64,000 nt of DNA from Cardiocondyla obscurior. Taxonomy: Eukaryota > Arthropoda > Insecta > Hymenoptera > Formicidae. Where the stretch lies: contig NC_091865.1 of assembly GCF_019399895.1 (NCBI RefSeq), positions 12,901,001-12,965,000 on the forward strand, written 5' to 3'. Each line of letters begins with the position of its first letter. The stretch's first letter is position 1. Below the pieces are notes generated by a model. It was not told where the DNA came from. It did no database searches and saw only the letters and a program-made list of their open reading frames with translations. The translations under genes and the position numbers were made by a program. This document shows positions 1 through 11,700 of this stretch, piece by piece.

Positions 1-31
1 TTCAGCATCTTAATTTAATACGTACTCTCAC

Positions 32-1138
32 TTCCTGTGAGTGTTTGCGTCTGACATGCATAATCCAACTAGTAATTCCTTTCACTGTGAAGGTGAAAAG
101 ATATTTGGATACTCCATAAACTATAGTAGGTGGAACAAGAGCATAAATGGGAATGAGTCTGCCTTTATTGCATACGTCAAGTAAACGAATCGCGCCATCA
201 CGAAAAACGTCCAAAATACCAGGACATTCAGAAGCAATCTCAGACTGAACAGTTTCCACAAGTGATGCCGAATAAAAAGGAGTCACTATACCTATGGAAA
301 TACTATAAATATAAAAAATAAAAATTAATAAATTGCTATGGTTCATATGTGTCGATAAAAATTAGCAAAATAATTACCACTTGAGGAGAATATGTTGCCC
401 AAACGCCTTCATGGAGCTGTTATAAGTAATTTTTCTGAAATCAAATGTCTTGTTTTAAGGATAATTACGAATCAAACAATATTATAAATAATTTATGCAA
501 AACATTAAGTATTCTGTCAGGCAGCTATCTTACTTTTGCCATGGTGTGATCTTTGAAAGCAAATCCTCAACAGCTAATGTCATGCCTCTTACAAGTAGAA
601 CAGAGCCAATTCCTTTCCACAGTGTGTTTATACCTTGGGTTTGATGTAAACGTATTATCACTGGTACTAGCGTTACAGGCATTAGATGATACTTGGATGC
701 ACCTGGATTGACTTGACATTGTCTTCTTAATACCACAAATGGATGGATCAAAAGATTTCCTGTGATTAAACTAGCTAGTCCACAGCCCAATCCGACATAC
801 TTGCTGACAGTAATATCTAATAAAAGATAAACAGATCTGGTTTACTAAAAGTATATTTTAGTTTAAACAACAATTTGTTATTTAACTTTTTGGATATATG
901 TAATCAACTATTTAACTAATCCTTCAAATTTTTAATTTATATTAATCAGTAAATAACGTGATTTACCATCGTCAACGACCGGCGGATTGTCCTCTGCCAG
1001 TGGATGGACAACGGGTATTTCTAGAGGACGGATAACCTCTCGACCATAGTACCTTTGTGGATAAGAGGTTCCTGCTGCCTCCCATGATCTGGCAGGTCGA
1101 CCCCTGTACACATCCTCGTAGTCTTTTAATCCCGCCAT
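32..1138 (-). CDS. SLC25A46: SLC25A46-like outer mitochondrial membrane carrier (5' two thirds; continues past left edge)
   Basis: Member of the mitochondrial carrier superfamily. The SLC25A46 branch is known to sit in the outer mitochondrial membrane and to act in mitochondrial dynamics and lipid handling. Coding exons read on the minus strand: 1138-967, 816-534, 416-378 (a 39-nt micro-exon) and 302-32, about 255 residues. Phases agree at every junction. The ATG at 1138 gives MAGLKDYEDVYRGR. Family signatures are the proline-basic repeat stretch LIHPFVVLRRQCQVN, a LWKGIGSVLLVRG segment, and TPFYSASLVETVQSEI. The last visible exon ends at a GTGAGA donor at 31-30, so the C-terminal carrier repeat lies outside the window. 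The micro-exon was placed because it restores the conserved FGQHILLK segment. It is divergent to the repeated exon modules at 1.6-2.7 kb. Confidence 0.9.
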
Positions 1139-1610
1139 TTTTCCGTACGAGATAAATCCTTAATTAGGTCGTTTCACTCAGCATTTGCTCGAACCATCAA
1201 CCTTTCTTATAACGCCGTTGAAATCTGTCTCTCGCAAGCGATCCCTGTCAAGTTATCAACTTGACACTCCATCATAAAAAAACTAAATTATTTCTTCATA
1301 GTTGTGTTCGCACTTGCAAGAGTTTTACAATTTTTGATAAGTTTTATAAATAATTCTATAAATTAAAATAAATATATGCATAAAAATTTAGATTTTAATT
1401 TTGTGAAGTCGCCAGTATAAAGCAGTATTACGTCTTCCTCTTCTTTTCAGGTTAGATAACTCTTAAAAAGCAAAAATCGACGGAAAAACAACAGTAGCTG
1501 AGTATTAGACGGCGCACTAGAGAAACTACGCGTCGACCAATCACAGCGCTCCATCGATCGCCTGATTGTGAGTTGGTAACAGACTAGGTGACTCGTGCTA
1601 CTGTGTACTA
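1139..1610. promoter_or_regulatory. Putative bidirectional promoter between SLC25A46 and the repeated-exon locus
   Basis: This 470-bp stretch has no coding exon. It separates the minus-strand SLC25A46 start from plus-strand exon-like sequence beginning near 1.6 kb. A CCAAT motif with CCAATCA context lies near 1537 in a locally GC-richer patch. No TATA box is evident. The assignment rests on geometry and is an inference. Confidence 0.35.
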
Positions 1611-1718
1611 CTAGAGGTCATGGCGAGCACGCGGTCCGAGTTCGAAACGAAAATGTCGAGGCATCCGTGCGTCGTAGCCCGTTTCTCGTATCGAATTTGA
1701 AGATTTGAGACGGTCGGG

Positions 1719-1781
1719 AGTATCGTGGACTATCTCGCGAGTGTCGTGGACTATCTCGGAAGTATCGTGGACTATCTCGCG
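1719..1781 (+). repeat. Three tandem 21-bp units
   Basis: Units begin at 1719, 1740 and 1761 and share the core GTGGACTATCTCG. They differ at only a few positions. The period is a multiple of three, so any frame through the repeat stays in phase; one frame reads V-S-W-T-I-S-R/E. They lie directly upstream of the first copy of the exon-like module. Confidence 0.85.
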
Positions 1782-2724
1782 CGGAAGGACGACTCGACAC
1801 GTGCTACCTGAGAGGAGGAGGAGGCCCAGGAAGGGTATCCTGCCCCGGCGGAGCAACCCCATGGTAAGTATAAATTTGTCTTTGAAATAAAATGCTTTGA
1901 ATGTGATATCTACAAAATAATTCTTTAATTTGTGTGTTTCAGATCAAGAGAAACTCCGCTGCTTCGCATCGTTTAACGAGAACTTAAAGTGCCGTGCGCC
2001 GATATCAGTCATCATACGAACCGCAGCCGGTTCGTCGGTCGTTTCGGGAGTGCCGCTAGTTTACGGACGTTTTTTTATACGATTATTTTTTACGGAAGTG
2101 CGTTCGCGAGTTACTTGTGCGCGGAAGGATGGCTCGTCACGTCCCATCTGAGAGGATGAGCAGGCCCGGGACGGGCATCCTGCATCGGCGGAGCAACTTT
2201 TAGGTAAGCATGAATTTTATTAAATTATATCTTTATTAAAAAAAATTTTTATCTTTTTTTTTTATTAATTTTATTAATTTTTCGGCACGTCTACATTAAT
2301 ATTTTCCTTTTTATGTTACAGCCACCGGCAGAATTTTACAACTCCGCTGTATGCAGATTGGGTAAGCCAGTAACTTGTTTTCAGGATTTTCTTTTTCAGA
2401 TGTCGAAAAATAACGCGCGCAAGTGATCAATAATTTTCGCGAATATAAAATCACGGTCGCGTTCGCGAGTGACTTGTGCGCGGAAGGATGGCTCGTCACG
2501 TCCCATCTGAGAGGAGGAGCAGGCCCGGGGGGCATCGTGCATCAGCGGAGCAACTCTTAGGTAAATATCAATTTTTTAAATTAAATAAAAAAAAAAAAAA
2601 AGTTTTACTTTTTTTTTTAAACCTATGAACTAACTAGCATGTGTATATTAATATTTTTCTCTTTATGTTACAGCCACCGGCAGAATATATAACTCCGCTG
2701 ACGCTCATGCAGATTGGTAAGCCG
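1774..2724 (+). repeat. Tandemly triplicated exon-pair module, probably noncoding RNA exons
   Basis: A block containing GCGCGGAAGGA, then CTGAGAGGA, AGGCCC and GGCGGAGCAAC, occurs at about 1774-1870, 2099-2210 and 2459-2570. Each copy ends directly at a splice-donor-like GGTAAG or GGTAAA. After 75-110 bp of T-rich sequence, each copy is followed by an acceptor and a second short block containing AACTCCGCTG, at about 1940-1970, 2320-2368 and 2671-2724. The second and third copies of this block also share CAGCCACCGGCAGAA and a donor GGTAAGCC. The unit is therefore exon X, intron, exon Y, repeated with a period near 350 bp. Frames differ between copies and no long shared protein emerges, so a spliced noncoding RNA or untranslated 5' exons fits best. 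The downstream partner is unknown. Confidence 0.6.
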
Positions 2725-2730
2725 CATAAT

Positions 2731-5090
2731 TTTTTTTACTAATTTTTTATTTAATTGAGAGAAATCGAGAGAACAGCTAATTTACGCGTCACGCTAATTT
2801 TTTAAGATAGGACACATAAATAACTTTAAAATAAAAAAAAAAAAAAGAATTAAGCGATGATTTTTTTCTCAAGAAATTTAAAAGACAAAAAAATTTGCCG
2901 TAATCGCGACGTTTTAATTGCAGTAGATTCATATTAATATAATTCTGATGATTACGATCAAAATGAATTGGATAAAGACAAATAATTTAAATTTAAAAAA
3001 AAAAAATTGTCTATCATACAAAATATAGTTCTCTTCAAATAAACAATCATCGAAATTGATTTTAAATCATGCGCATGTCGTTGTGTCCTTAACAAGTACC
3101 AAGTATTAAAACAGCAAACTCAATTATTCTCCTTATTTTGTGAAAATTGAGAAAAACAGGAAGACTTCAAATAGGATATTCGCGTGCAAGTAACTACTGC
3201 GTCTGTTGAGTAAATTAACGCTTGTGTCTAAGAAGCTTATAAGACTTAACTGCACCTGGCTGCTATAGCTAATCTATGTATTCCTACTCGTAACTTGCAA
3301 GTCATTCACGAAACAGAGCCCGGAATGTTTTTTTGTTTCTTTGCTATTGGCAAAATTCAAATTCATAAAACAGAATTTAATAAGTTCAGCACATTAACTT
3401 TAATAAAATGTGACTTTGGTATATTGAAAATAATTATCGTGGCACATTTAAAGTATTAAAGTAAATGATATAATATTTAAATAATATAAATGTATATCGT
3501 CAATCTGCCTACCTATATCAATCTACAAAATTTAATATACAATAGTGTATTTATGTATTGAAACATTTATATATAATTTTGAATGTACATAATATTAACA
3601 ACTGGGAAACTACTTATCTTCTTGTAAACAAGCAGATTGCACGGTCAGTGACAGTTTAAACGTAAATATATGATATGAGTTCGGGCCAATGCTATTTCCG
3701 GTACATAGGAAACGTGAACTTGCACTAGGTGATTATGAATGTGTACTAAGCACGTGATATAACAAACACGTATGTACATCCAAAGTATACACATTGGTTA
3801 AATTGAATGAGAAGATGAGATCAACGCAAAAACATAAAGTTGTACAGCTCTCAATATTTCATACACATCAACATTATAAGTCTTTCATTACATGCAAACT
3901 CTCGTTTCATTTTACTTTTTTTCTTTCTTCGTCAATCATTTTAAATTAATCTACCAACCTTGACCTGACAATAGAGCAACAGCTTTAATATATGCCTGTT
4001 ATTTTTTCACAGAAATTTGAATTATACATCTCTCGAAAAGAGATAAAATTCATGAGCAGTGCTACTCTTTCTTATCAGATACATTAAATCGGGGTTACTA
4101 GAATTCATAGGAGAACGTTTAACATTTTCTCACCTTATACTTTACAATTGGATGCATTTCTACTTTTACATTCATGGAACGGTTGTCCTATCACGTTTTT
4201 CCAGGTTCATCAAAGGCATCTAAAACAGAACAAAAGGTCAAAACGATATAAAAGCAACATTCGAATTAATATATTAAAATAATCTTTGGTAATTAATTCA
4301 GAGTCATTTAAAATCTCTTTCTGCTTAGAATGAATAACAAATTACAGAAGTACATTCATATTTTCAGTTTCCTGACTTTATACTAGTTGTAGTAGGATAG
4401 TTTGTAAATTAATTTACAAGAAAGCAATGTTTTCATATTAAGAATGTTATCAATAACGGATGTCCTAGAAACAGAAGAAAATAACAAAAAGGGGAGACAT
4501 ATGGATAACCTTGTGTTTAAAGAATATTATATCTGTGACATCAATTATCAGTCTTTCAAGTAAAACAAATTCTAAATATACAGCTTGCTTTCCTTTAAGC
4601 TGTTCTACACATTTCCTATCTTTATTTAGAAACTAGTCAGATTTTCGGTGACATTTATTTCTCAGAACAAGCAATGATTCATTATGCAATCATTGCTCAT
4701 GACCAGAGATTGTAAAGTAGATAAAAAATCACTCGACGAATTTTTAATATCCAAGACAGAAAAGAACGTCGTCTAATAATTTCTGTTATTTTAATTTTTA
4801 TTTTTTGAGAAAAAAAAAAAATTAATTCATATATTACTATATAAAAATTTCTGTATTCCTATATTCCTATATAAAAAAGCAGAGCTGCTCTGTTTGTGAA
4901 TCTCAATGAGATAAATCGTAAATCAAACAGGATTGTCTTAATATCAACATTTTTTTATTTAATTTATTTAAAAGTATTTCCTTGTTTTATGCTCTGTTCA
5001 AGCTTACTTTAGCTAATAATATTTTCGATGTTGTTGTGACGAATGTTATTGTCGGGTAGCGAATTTGGCGTCGTGCCGAGAAAGATCTCA
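2731..5090. other. AT-rich intergenic stretch, no gene seen
   Basis: No open frame with splice support and no family resemblance was found on either strand. The sequence is AT-rich with short homopolymers. An E-box in the context ATCACGTGC (minus reading) lies near 3750. It may be an intron of the 1.6-2.7 kb transcript or simple spacer. Confidence 0.5.
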
Positions 5091-5098
5091 AGGTAACA

Positions 5099-5108
5099 GT
5101 CACATGAT
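5099..5108 (-). promoter_or_regulatory. M-box / CLEAR-like site upstream of NPC1
   Basis: On the minus strand this reads ATCATGTGAC, containing TCATGTGA, the MITF M-box. That is also a variant of the CLEAR element bound by TFEB/MITF at lysosomal genes. It lies about 660 bp upstream of the NPC1 ATG and 270 bp upstream of the long upstream ORF. One short site can occur by chance, so the role is inferred from the lysosomal function of the neighbour. Confidence 0.3.
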
Positions 5109-5164
5109 ATATCTACGATAAACGTTTCTCGAAACTGACCTGAGGATTGTTATTGAGTTCGCTT

Positions 5165-5194
5165 TTTGCGCGGTGTTTGCGCGGTGTTTGCGCG
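5165..5194 (+). repeat. Short GC-rich direct repeat, 11-bp period
   Basis: Two full units TTTGCGCGGTG and a third partial unit sit in the GC-rich region before the NPC1 5' untranslated sequence. They may be part of its promoter. Confidence 0.7.
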
Positions 5195-5377
5195 ACTTCA
5201 TCGCCGCCATGGCAATCTGATCAAAGCCTCGGAAGTTTAATTCGATCGAGAGATAAATAGCAAGGTATACTGATGATTCGTGTGATTTATGCGATTCGAG
5301 TTGCGGCGGGTCGTCGGGATTAATGATGCTAGGTGGGGAAAAGAAACTGATCTGCGAACGGTCAGTGATTCTTCACC

Positions 5378-5581
5378 ATGAAGTTGACTGTCGATTTACA
5401 TCCGGTTTTAAGAACGGTAGCGAATCACGTTGATAACCTCCCGAGCACCGACCAATCGAGGCTTCTCTGCCGAGAGTTGCTAACGCCGCTCGGGGCGGCA
5501 GCGGGAGTGGACGAAACAACCGAGGGTCGCGCGACGATCGACGAAGACGACGAACGAAATGCGACAGACGGCAGTCGGTGA
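5378..5581 (+). CDS. Upstream ORF in the NPC1 5' leader (67 residues)
   Basis: A 67-codon reading frame starts at an ATG in very favourable context (CACCATGAAG). It closes with TGA 182 bp before the NPC1 start, and it lies in the same GC-rich exon-like stretch, without an obvious intron in between. The product is acidic towards the end (EDDERN) and resembles no family I know. If the leader is transcribed from above 5378, this frame would reduce initiation at the NPC1 ATG. It is best read as a candidate regulatory upstream ORF, not a separate gene. Confidence 0.4.
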   Translation: MKLTVDLHPVLRTVANHVDNLPSTDQSRLLCRELLTPLGAAAGVDETTEGRATIDEDDERNATDGSR

Positions 5582-5762
5582 CGTTTAGGCGGCGCGGTTA
5601 GACATACGTGGGCTGTGGTCGAGAAGGACGAACGTCGTCGAGGAGGGTGCTCGCGTGCGATGATCGCCCTGTGACATAGCCACGCACATCCAGTCGATCG
5701 TTCGTGCGAGATCAAACGCGGCCGCAGAACGGCGGATTCAGCGAGCGGTGTTAAGTTACGCG

Positions 5763-8700
5763 ATGCACAGGACTAGTGAAACGAGCGCGGCCGCGCGGCG
5801 GACTTTGTTAAGCACCGCCGTGACGCGCCACGGTGCTCTTTGCTCCCTGTTCCTGCTGCTGGCCTTGTCCGGCCTTGTGGATTTGGTGAGTTATACGCAT
5901 AGTGTTCGACGGACGAATATATAATACGTATTATGCGCCGCACGTCTTTTTGCGACGTCTTTCGGTTCTGCATGCGCGCCGCGCGTGCGTCACGTCAACG
6001 TTCGTTTTCTCCGTTCTTGTTTCTCCTTCGCGTGCGCGCTCGAGCAACGACCGCACACATTCATCGCCGCGTATACATGCGTCACGCTATACACATCTTC
6101 CCGTAGTTTCCGTACCTGTCTGCACGTTGTCCACACCCCAGCGAAGTAGAATCGACGGCGCTTACGCGCCGTGTGACGTCACCTCGGGTGATCGCCGAGA
6201 AAGCCTATAACTACGTTTCCCGTTTTCTGCGAAAAACTTTACGCCGTTGAACTCATCCCCTTCCAGTCCGCGAGCTCGAAAGAATCTCTTGAAAAAAAAA
6301 CCTGGCTTCAGCTTATACGGAGATAATAATTATGTTGTTATCGTTGTAAACTTGCATTTTCTTTTTATTTTATTTTATTAAGAATGTCATTGCGTCATCG
6401 AAGAAAATGTACAATTGCAATAATCATGTGTCAATAAGAATAATAATAAAGTAACGTGACGATAATAATAATAATCTGTTCTCGCGATTATCATAATAAA
6501 TTATCTAATCACGTATCGCGAGTAGCCTATCAGCTGAACGTGGATGATAATTTTCGTGTTTGTGGGTCGAGGACGACGAGAGGGAAATATTTTTGACAAG
6601 TCGAGTCTATGAATCAACCGACTCGCCTTGGAGATGTCGTCCTCGTGTTGCTGGAACCTTCCATCGAGAAAAATATCCTCGATCTCATTCTCATTTACTT
6701 GACGCTGTCGAACGTTTACGTTATGGGAAAAGACCGTAGGGTTAGACCTTTCACATAATTCGCCATTAGTACGTTTATAATGCGAGCGGTGAGAAAAGAA
6801 AGTCGAGTTAGTCAGCTAACATGACTAACATAAGTGTTAAATGACATTAGCGGCGATAGTTGCTGACCACTATCGGACAAAGAATGCATCTCGTGTGTTG
6901 CAATGCACACACATACACACGCGAGCCATTCGTATCATATAACTATGTTTCTTTTATCGTTGTACATATATGTATCTTTTTTTAAAATAGGCTCTACGTA
7001 GCGAGGAACGTTTTGAACGGGGATAATAAAGAGAAACTAAGAAATTAAATATTTATGTTTGGATATTTATCTTGAATTAAAGAAACTGATACGAAATTAT
7101 TTGCTTTCCAAATGTAATAGAAGACCAAGACTGTGACATGTATTAAGCGAAAAAAAGATAGAAAAAAGAATTTATTATTTTATTAATTTTTATACTTGTT
7201 AATTCAGTATATATTCTATATATTATTGTATAAGATACATGCTTACAATTAGCACATCGTGCGTGTTATATTTCTAAGAAATAATTCTCACGCGTGTCGT
7301 TATTATGATTTCTTGACAATTGCCTGCTCTTTGAAGAGTCCACAAGCGCGGCTAGAAACAAAATAATTTTTTATACTAGTGTTCCGCTTTAAAAAAAAAT
7401 TTTTTTTTTCTCGCGACACAGTGCGACTGAAAACTCGTGGTATTTCCAGATGAATGTGTACGATCGAATTACGTATGCATATAATTACCGCACAATATAT
7501 GCATTTAATTAATAAAAACTTTCGTAACTATAATACGGATACGTGCCTTCTAACGTTTCTCACATGTCATACAGATATCTTGTTAATTAAATCTCTGCGG
7601 AAGTTAAATTATGCGACGTAATTTACGACCAGAGTTTATAATCAATGGAAACTTTTTTAGTCAGGTTGTTAAAGTCGAGAATAAAATTGTAAGCTGGTGG
7701 GTTTTTTCTTTTGGAGGGGAGGGAGGTTTTTTGTGCATATTTTATCACTAATCGTTTATAACAACGGTTAAAGACGTTCTACAGATTCGTGTCGGGCATA
7801 ATCCAAAGTATAACGCCCATTGCGTGACTTATAACTCCTTGTAGACGAATGACTCATGCGAAGAACTGATACTAAACGTCGTTTCTCGTGTGATATCTCT
7901 CATCTGTCGCAACAATGACATAAATGAAATTTTTTTGAGAAAATGAGTTAAATAATGTTAATTAATTTAATTTTAAAAAATTTACAATTTAATTACATTT
8001 AAAATAGAATTATATTGAATTTAATCTGTTTGGAAATAAATTAATAATTTTATTTTATTTTTAAATATAAGTTTTATGTAGTAACTAATTGTTTCTTTCT
8101 CTCTCTCTCTCTCTCTCTCTTGATAATATATTATTTTATTTATTGCAAATATAATATGTTTTTGGTGTAAACGTAAAAATAATTTAAAGTAATTGAACAA
8201 TATTATCTCACACCCATTGTTAATTAAACACGTGGGAATGTCTTTCGTGACAAGAAATTAAATCTTCATTCCTTTGTTAGAGTTCTTTATTTAATATTGT
8301 ATTTTATATTAGGCGAATTAAATCATTAATTCAGCTCATTGACTCAAATAAATCTCATCAGACTTTAATACGCAGGTCATGAAGAACTCAATTAGGATAT
8401 GCATTATGTAATACCTATGTACTCTATACACATTTTATATGTGATTGCAGTCAGTGAAATTTCTCAAACATCAAATGACAATGTTCAATTTATTATAATA
8501 TAAGTATTAATATATAACTCGCTGAAAACCTTTTATATTAAATGTATAATTCAGTTTTTTAACATTTTAAGAAACTTTGAAAAAAAAATTTTAATTCCAA
8601 CAAAAAAAAAATAATATATAAAATCTAATTCTCATTATTCCCACAGGCTGTCAGCGAAGAAAATGGCCATTGTATATGGTATGGAGAATGTTACACAGAT

Positions 8701-11700
8701 CCACTTATGCACAAGAAGAATTGCCTTTACGATGGGTCTGCGAAACCGTTGAATTCTGAGGGGCAAAAATTATTGGCTAAGCATTGTCCACATTTACTAG
8801 TGGACAATGGCAAAGGCATTAACACTTGCTGTGATACGAACCAACTTATCACGTTAGATTCAAATATCAAACTTGCATCAAATTTTCTAAAAAGATGTCC
8901 TAGTTGTTTAGACAATTTAGTGAAACATTTCTGCGATTTTACATGCAGCACTAACCAAAGCAAGTTCATCAATATCACGGCGAAAGGCGAAGCAAATAGT
9001 AATTATCACATTTTATTCGATATATTAAAAGCTAAATATCGTATAATGTTTTAATACATACGTTTCGTTGTTTTTTATCTTTATTTTCAGGTATAGAATA
9101 TATTGATGGGATAGATGTATATATAACGAACAAGTATCTTGATGGAACGTTTAACTCGTGCAATAAAGTGTCAGTGCCGAGTACGGGACAGTTGGCGTTA
9201 GATTTGATGTGCGGAGAGTGGGGTGCAAGTAGATGTACTCCTTTAAAATGGTTCCATTTTATGGGTGACGCGGCGAACAATGTTTATGTTCCTTTCCAAA
9301 TCACATACGTGAATACTGATAATCCTGTCGGTTTATTCGTGCCGATGGATCCTCCAATTACACCATGCAGCAAAGCACTAAACGTTAGTTTACATTTTTA
9401 GAAAAAAAAAAAAAATATATATATATATAAACTTCGTTGATAGAGTAAAACTTTAGTAAAATAATTAAGGTGGATTTGCTTACTGTACATATTCTTTTCC
9501 GTAAGATTTTTTATTGACAAATTACACTTTTTTTTCTACTTTAAAATGCAATACTGTAAAAAGAAAAAAATGATTATATTCTTCTGAATAACTTGTGTAC
9601 GTTCATACTTTTTATTAGCTTGCAATTAAATAGTAATGTAAGCAATCAAGAATAATAGGTTCTCAATTGCTAATGCAATATTCATTAGTTAAGATTAAAT
9701 AGTTATTTGTTTTATTTCAATGTAAGATATATTATTTAATATTATTTACTGCTTCTAGAAGCATTTTGTTAAATATTTTGCTTTTAGCGAAGTTAGTTCT
9801 TATTATTTAGTAAATAACATAATTACCAAGAATATAAATTAGGTTTTTTAATAAAATAATGAAATAGCAAAATAGAAAATTATATAGTAAGAAAGATGGA
9901 CTAAAAAGATTTATCTAACTTTTTTATAGAAAAATAGTCCAGCTTGCAGCTGCGTCGATTGTGAACAAAGTTGTCCAGTGGCACCACCGATGCCTCCACT
10001 ACCAAAACCATTCTCAATATTCGGCTACGATGGTTATGAAGTGATAATGACAATTATTTTTATATGCGGTACCTGCCTTTTCCTTCTGTTAATGATGTGC
10101 TTCAGTCATAGAAAGCGTATAGGTAAGAAATTTAACTTTGTCTATATATTAAAAATGCATATTCTTCAAATATATATACTTGCATAGAAAGGTTCATTAT
10201 GATCTTAGTATTTAAATATTAAAAGATAAAATGAACCAACCTATGTAAATAATCATTTACAAACATATACAGAAAATTGCAGCAAGTTGTGGAAATGGAA
10301 AATGCATTGTGTTTTTTTTTTTTTGAATCAAAGCTATTTTTTAAATTATATTTTGCTTATAGTTAGTTTATTTTTGACATTTTATTGAATATATTAGTGA
10401 CTAATTGTAGTTAACGTGTGTTATTATTATTAATCACTTCTAAATAAGTATATCAAGTGTGGAGATAAAATAAGGAGTTAATTACGTGATTAATTTATTC
10501 TAATAATTTTTGAATATATTTTATTGCTACTGTTTGGTTTTTTGGTTTTGGTGAAATCTTGCACCTTGTTTATTTTATTGAAAAAATTCGAATGAGGCAT
10601 GCATAATAACACTGGTATCGTTATTTTTTATTTTATATAAATACGTTAAAGAACAAACATTATTTTTGTGAGAAGTGTCAAGAGAATTGGCAATTGTTAT
10701 TATAATTATACACATATAGGTTTTTTACCAATTAACAGACAAGTCATTTCTGTTCACAAACGAACTGTATAAAATCTATAAAATATCAATTACTCAACCA
10801 TTGGTTTCAAAGAAAATCTCTCAAAATAACCTTTTATAATGAATGTATTATATGTATATCATTTACTTTGATTTATTTCATATTTGCTGCAGAATTTCGT
10901 ATACGTAATGATAATTTTAGAAGTGTTATTATTAATACTTGCACTAACTTCATTTTTTCGTTACTTCATAAATTAATATATGTGTAATGGTTTATATCAT
11001 GGTTATTATGGTCATTAAAATTATATTAAAAGAGAGTGACTTAAATAATTTTTGTCGTGTGTGGAAATAAGTTTCTATTTTGCCGTGTTAACTATATTTG
11101 AAACATGTACGACTCCTATTTCAATGTACATTATAAAATACTTATGTACATCTTATAAATATAAAATAAGTACGAACTATAGATTGTGTATGTATGGTGT
11201 GCGCATATGTATAGTTGCACGAGGAGAGGAGGTAGGAAGACAGGTGGGTAGACGGCTAGCTGCCGGATTACACCACCCAGGAGATGGTGCTCGTATTGCC
11301 CTTGCTGCTGACCAAGAAGACAGTCCACTTCAGTCTAAGCGTTCTAGTAGGTTTTTTCGATTCTAAAAGTTACGTTTGATGTATTTGTCATTGCTGTTAC
11401 AGCTTCTTTGTTGCTTCCCAGCTTTTGTGTCTTTCGCTTTATTTTCAGCCCTTGCAGATTACACCTGCCAGGATGTCCACTTGCGCATTAGGCAAAATTT
11501 TCGTTAATTTTTATAATTATCTATCCACTTTTCGTTTTATTGAATGTTTTACATAGCTCTACATAACTTCTTACGTCTCTTTTGCAACGCAGTAATGTAT
11601 ATTTATGACGAATTAAGACATTTAACTACTGCACTAAAAATCTAAATGTTTAAAAACAATGCTTGCAAGAAGTTTGCATTTTATATAACTAGTAAACAAT

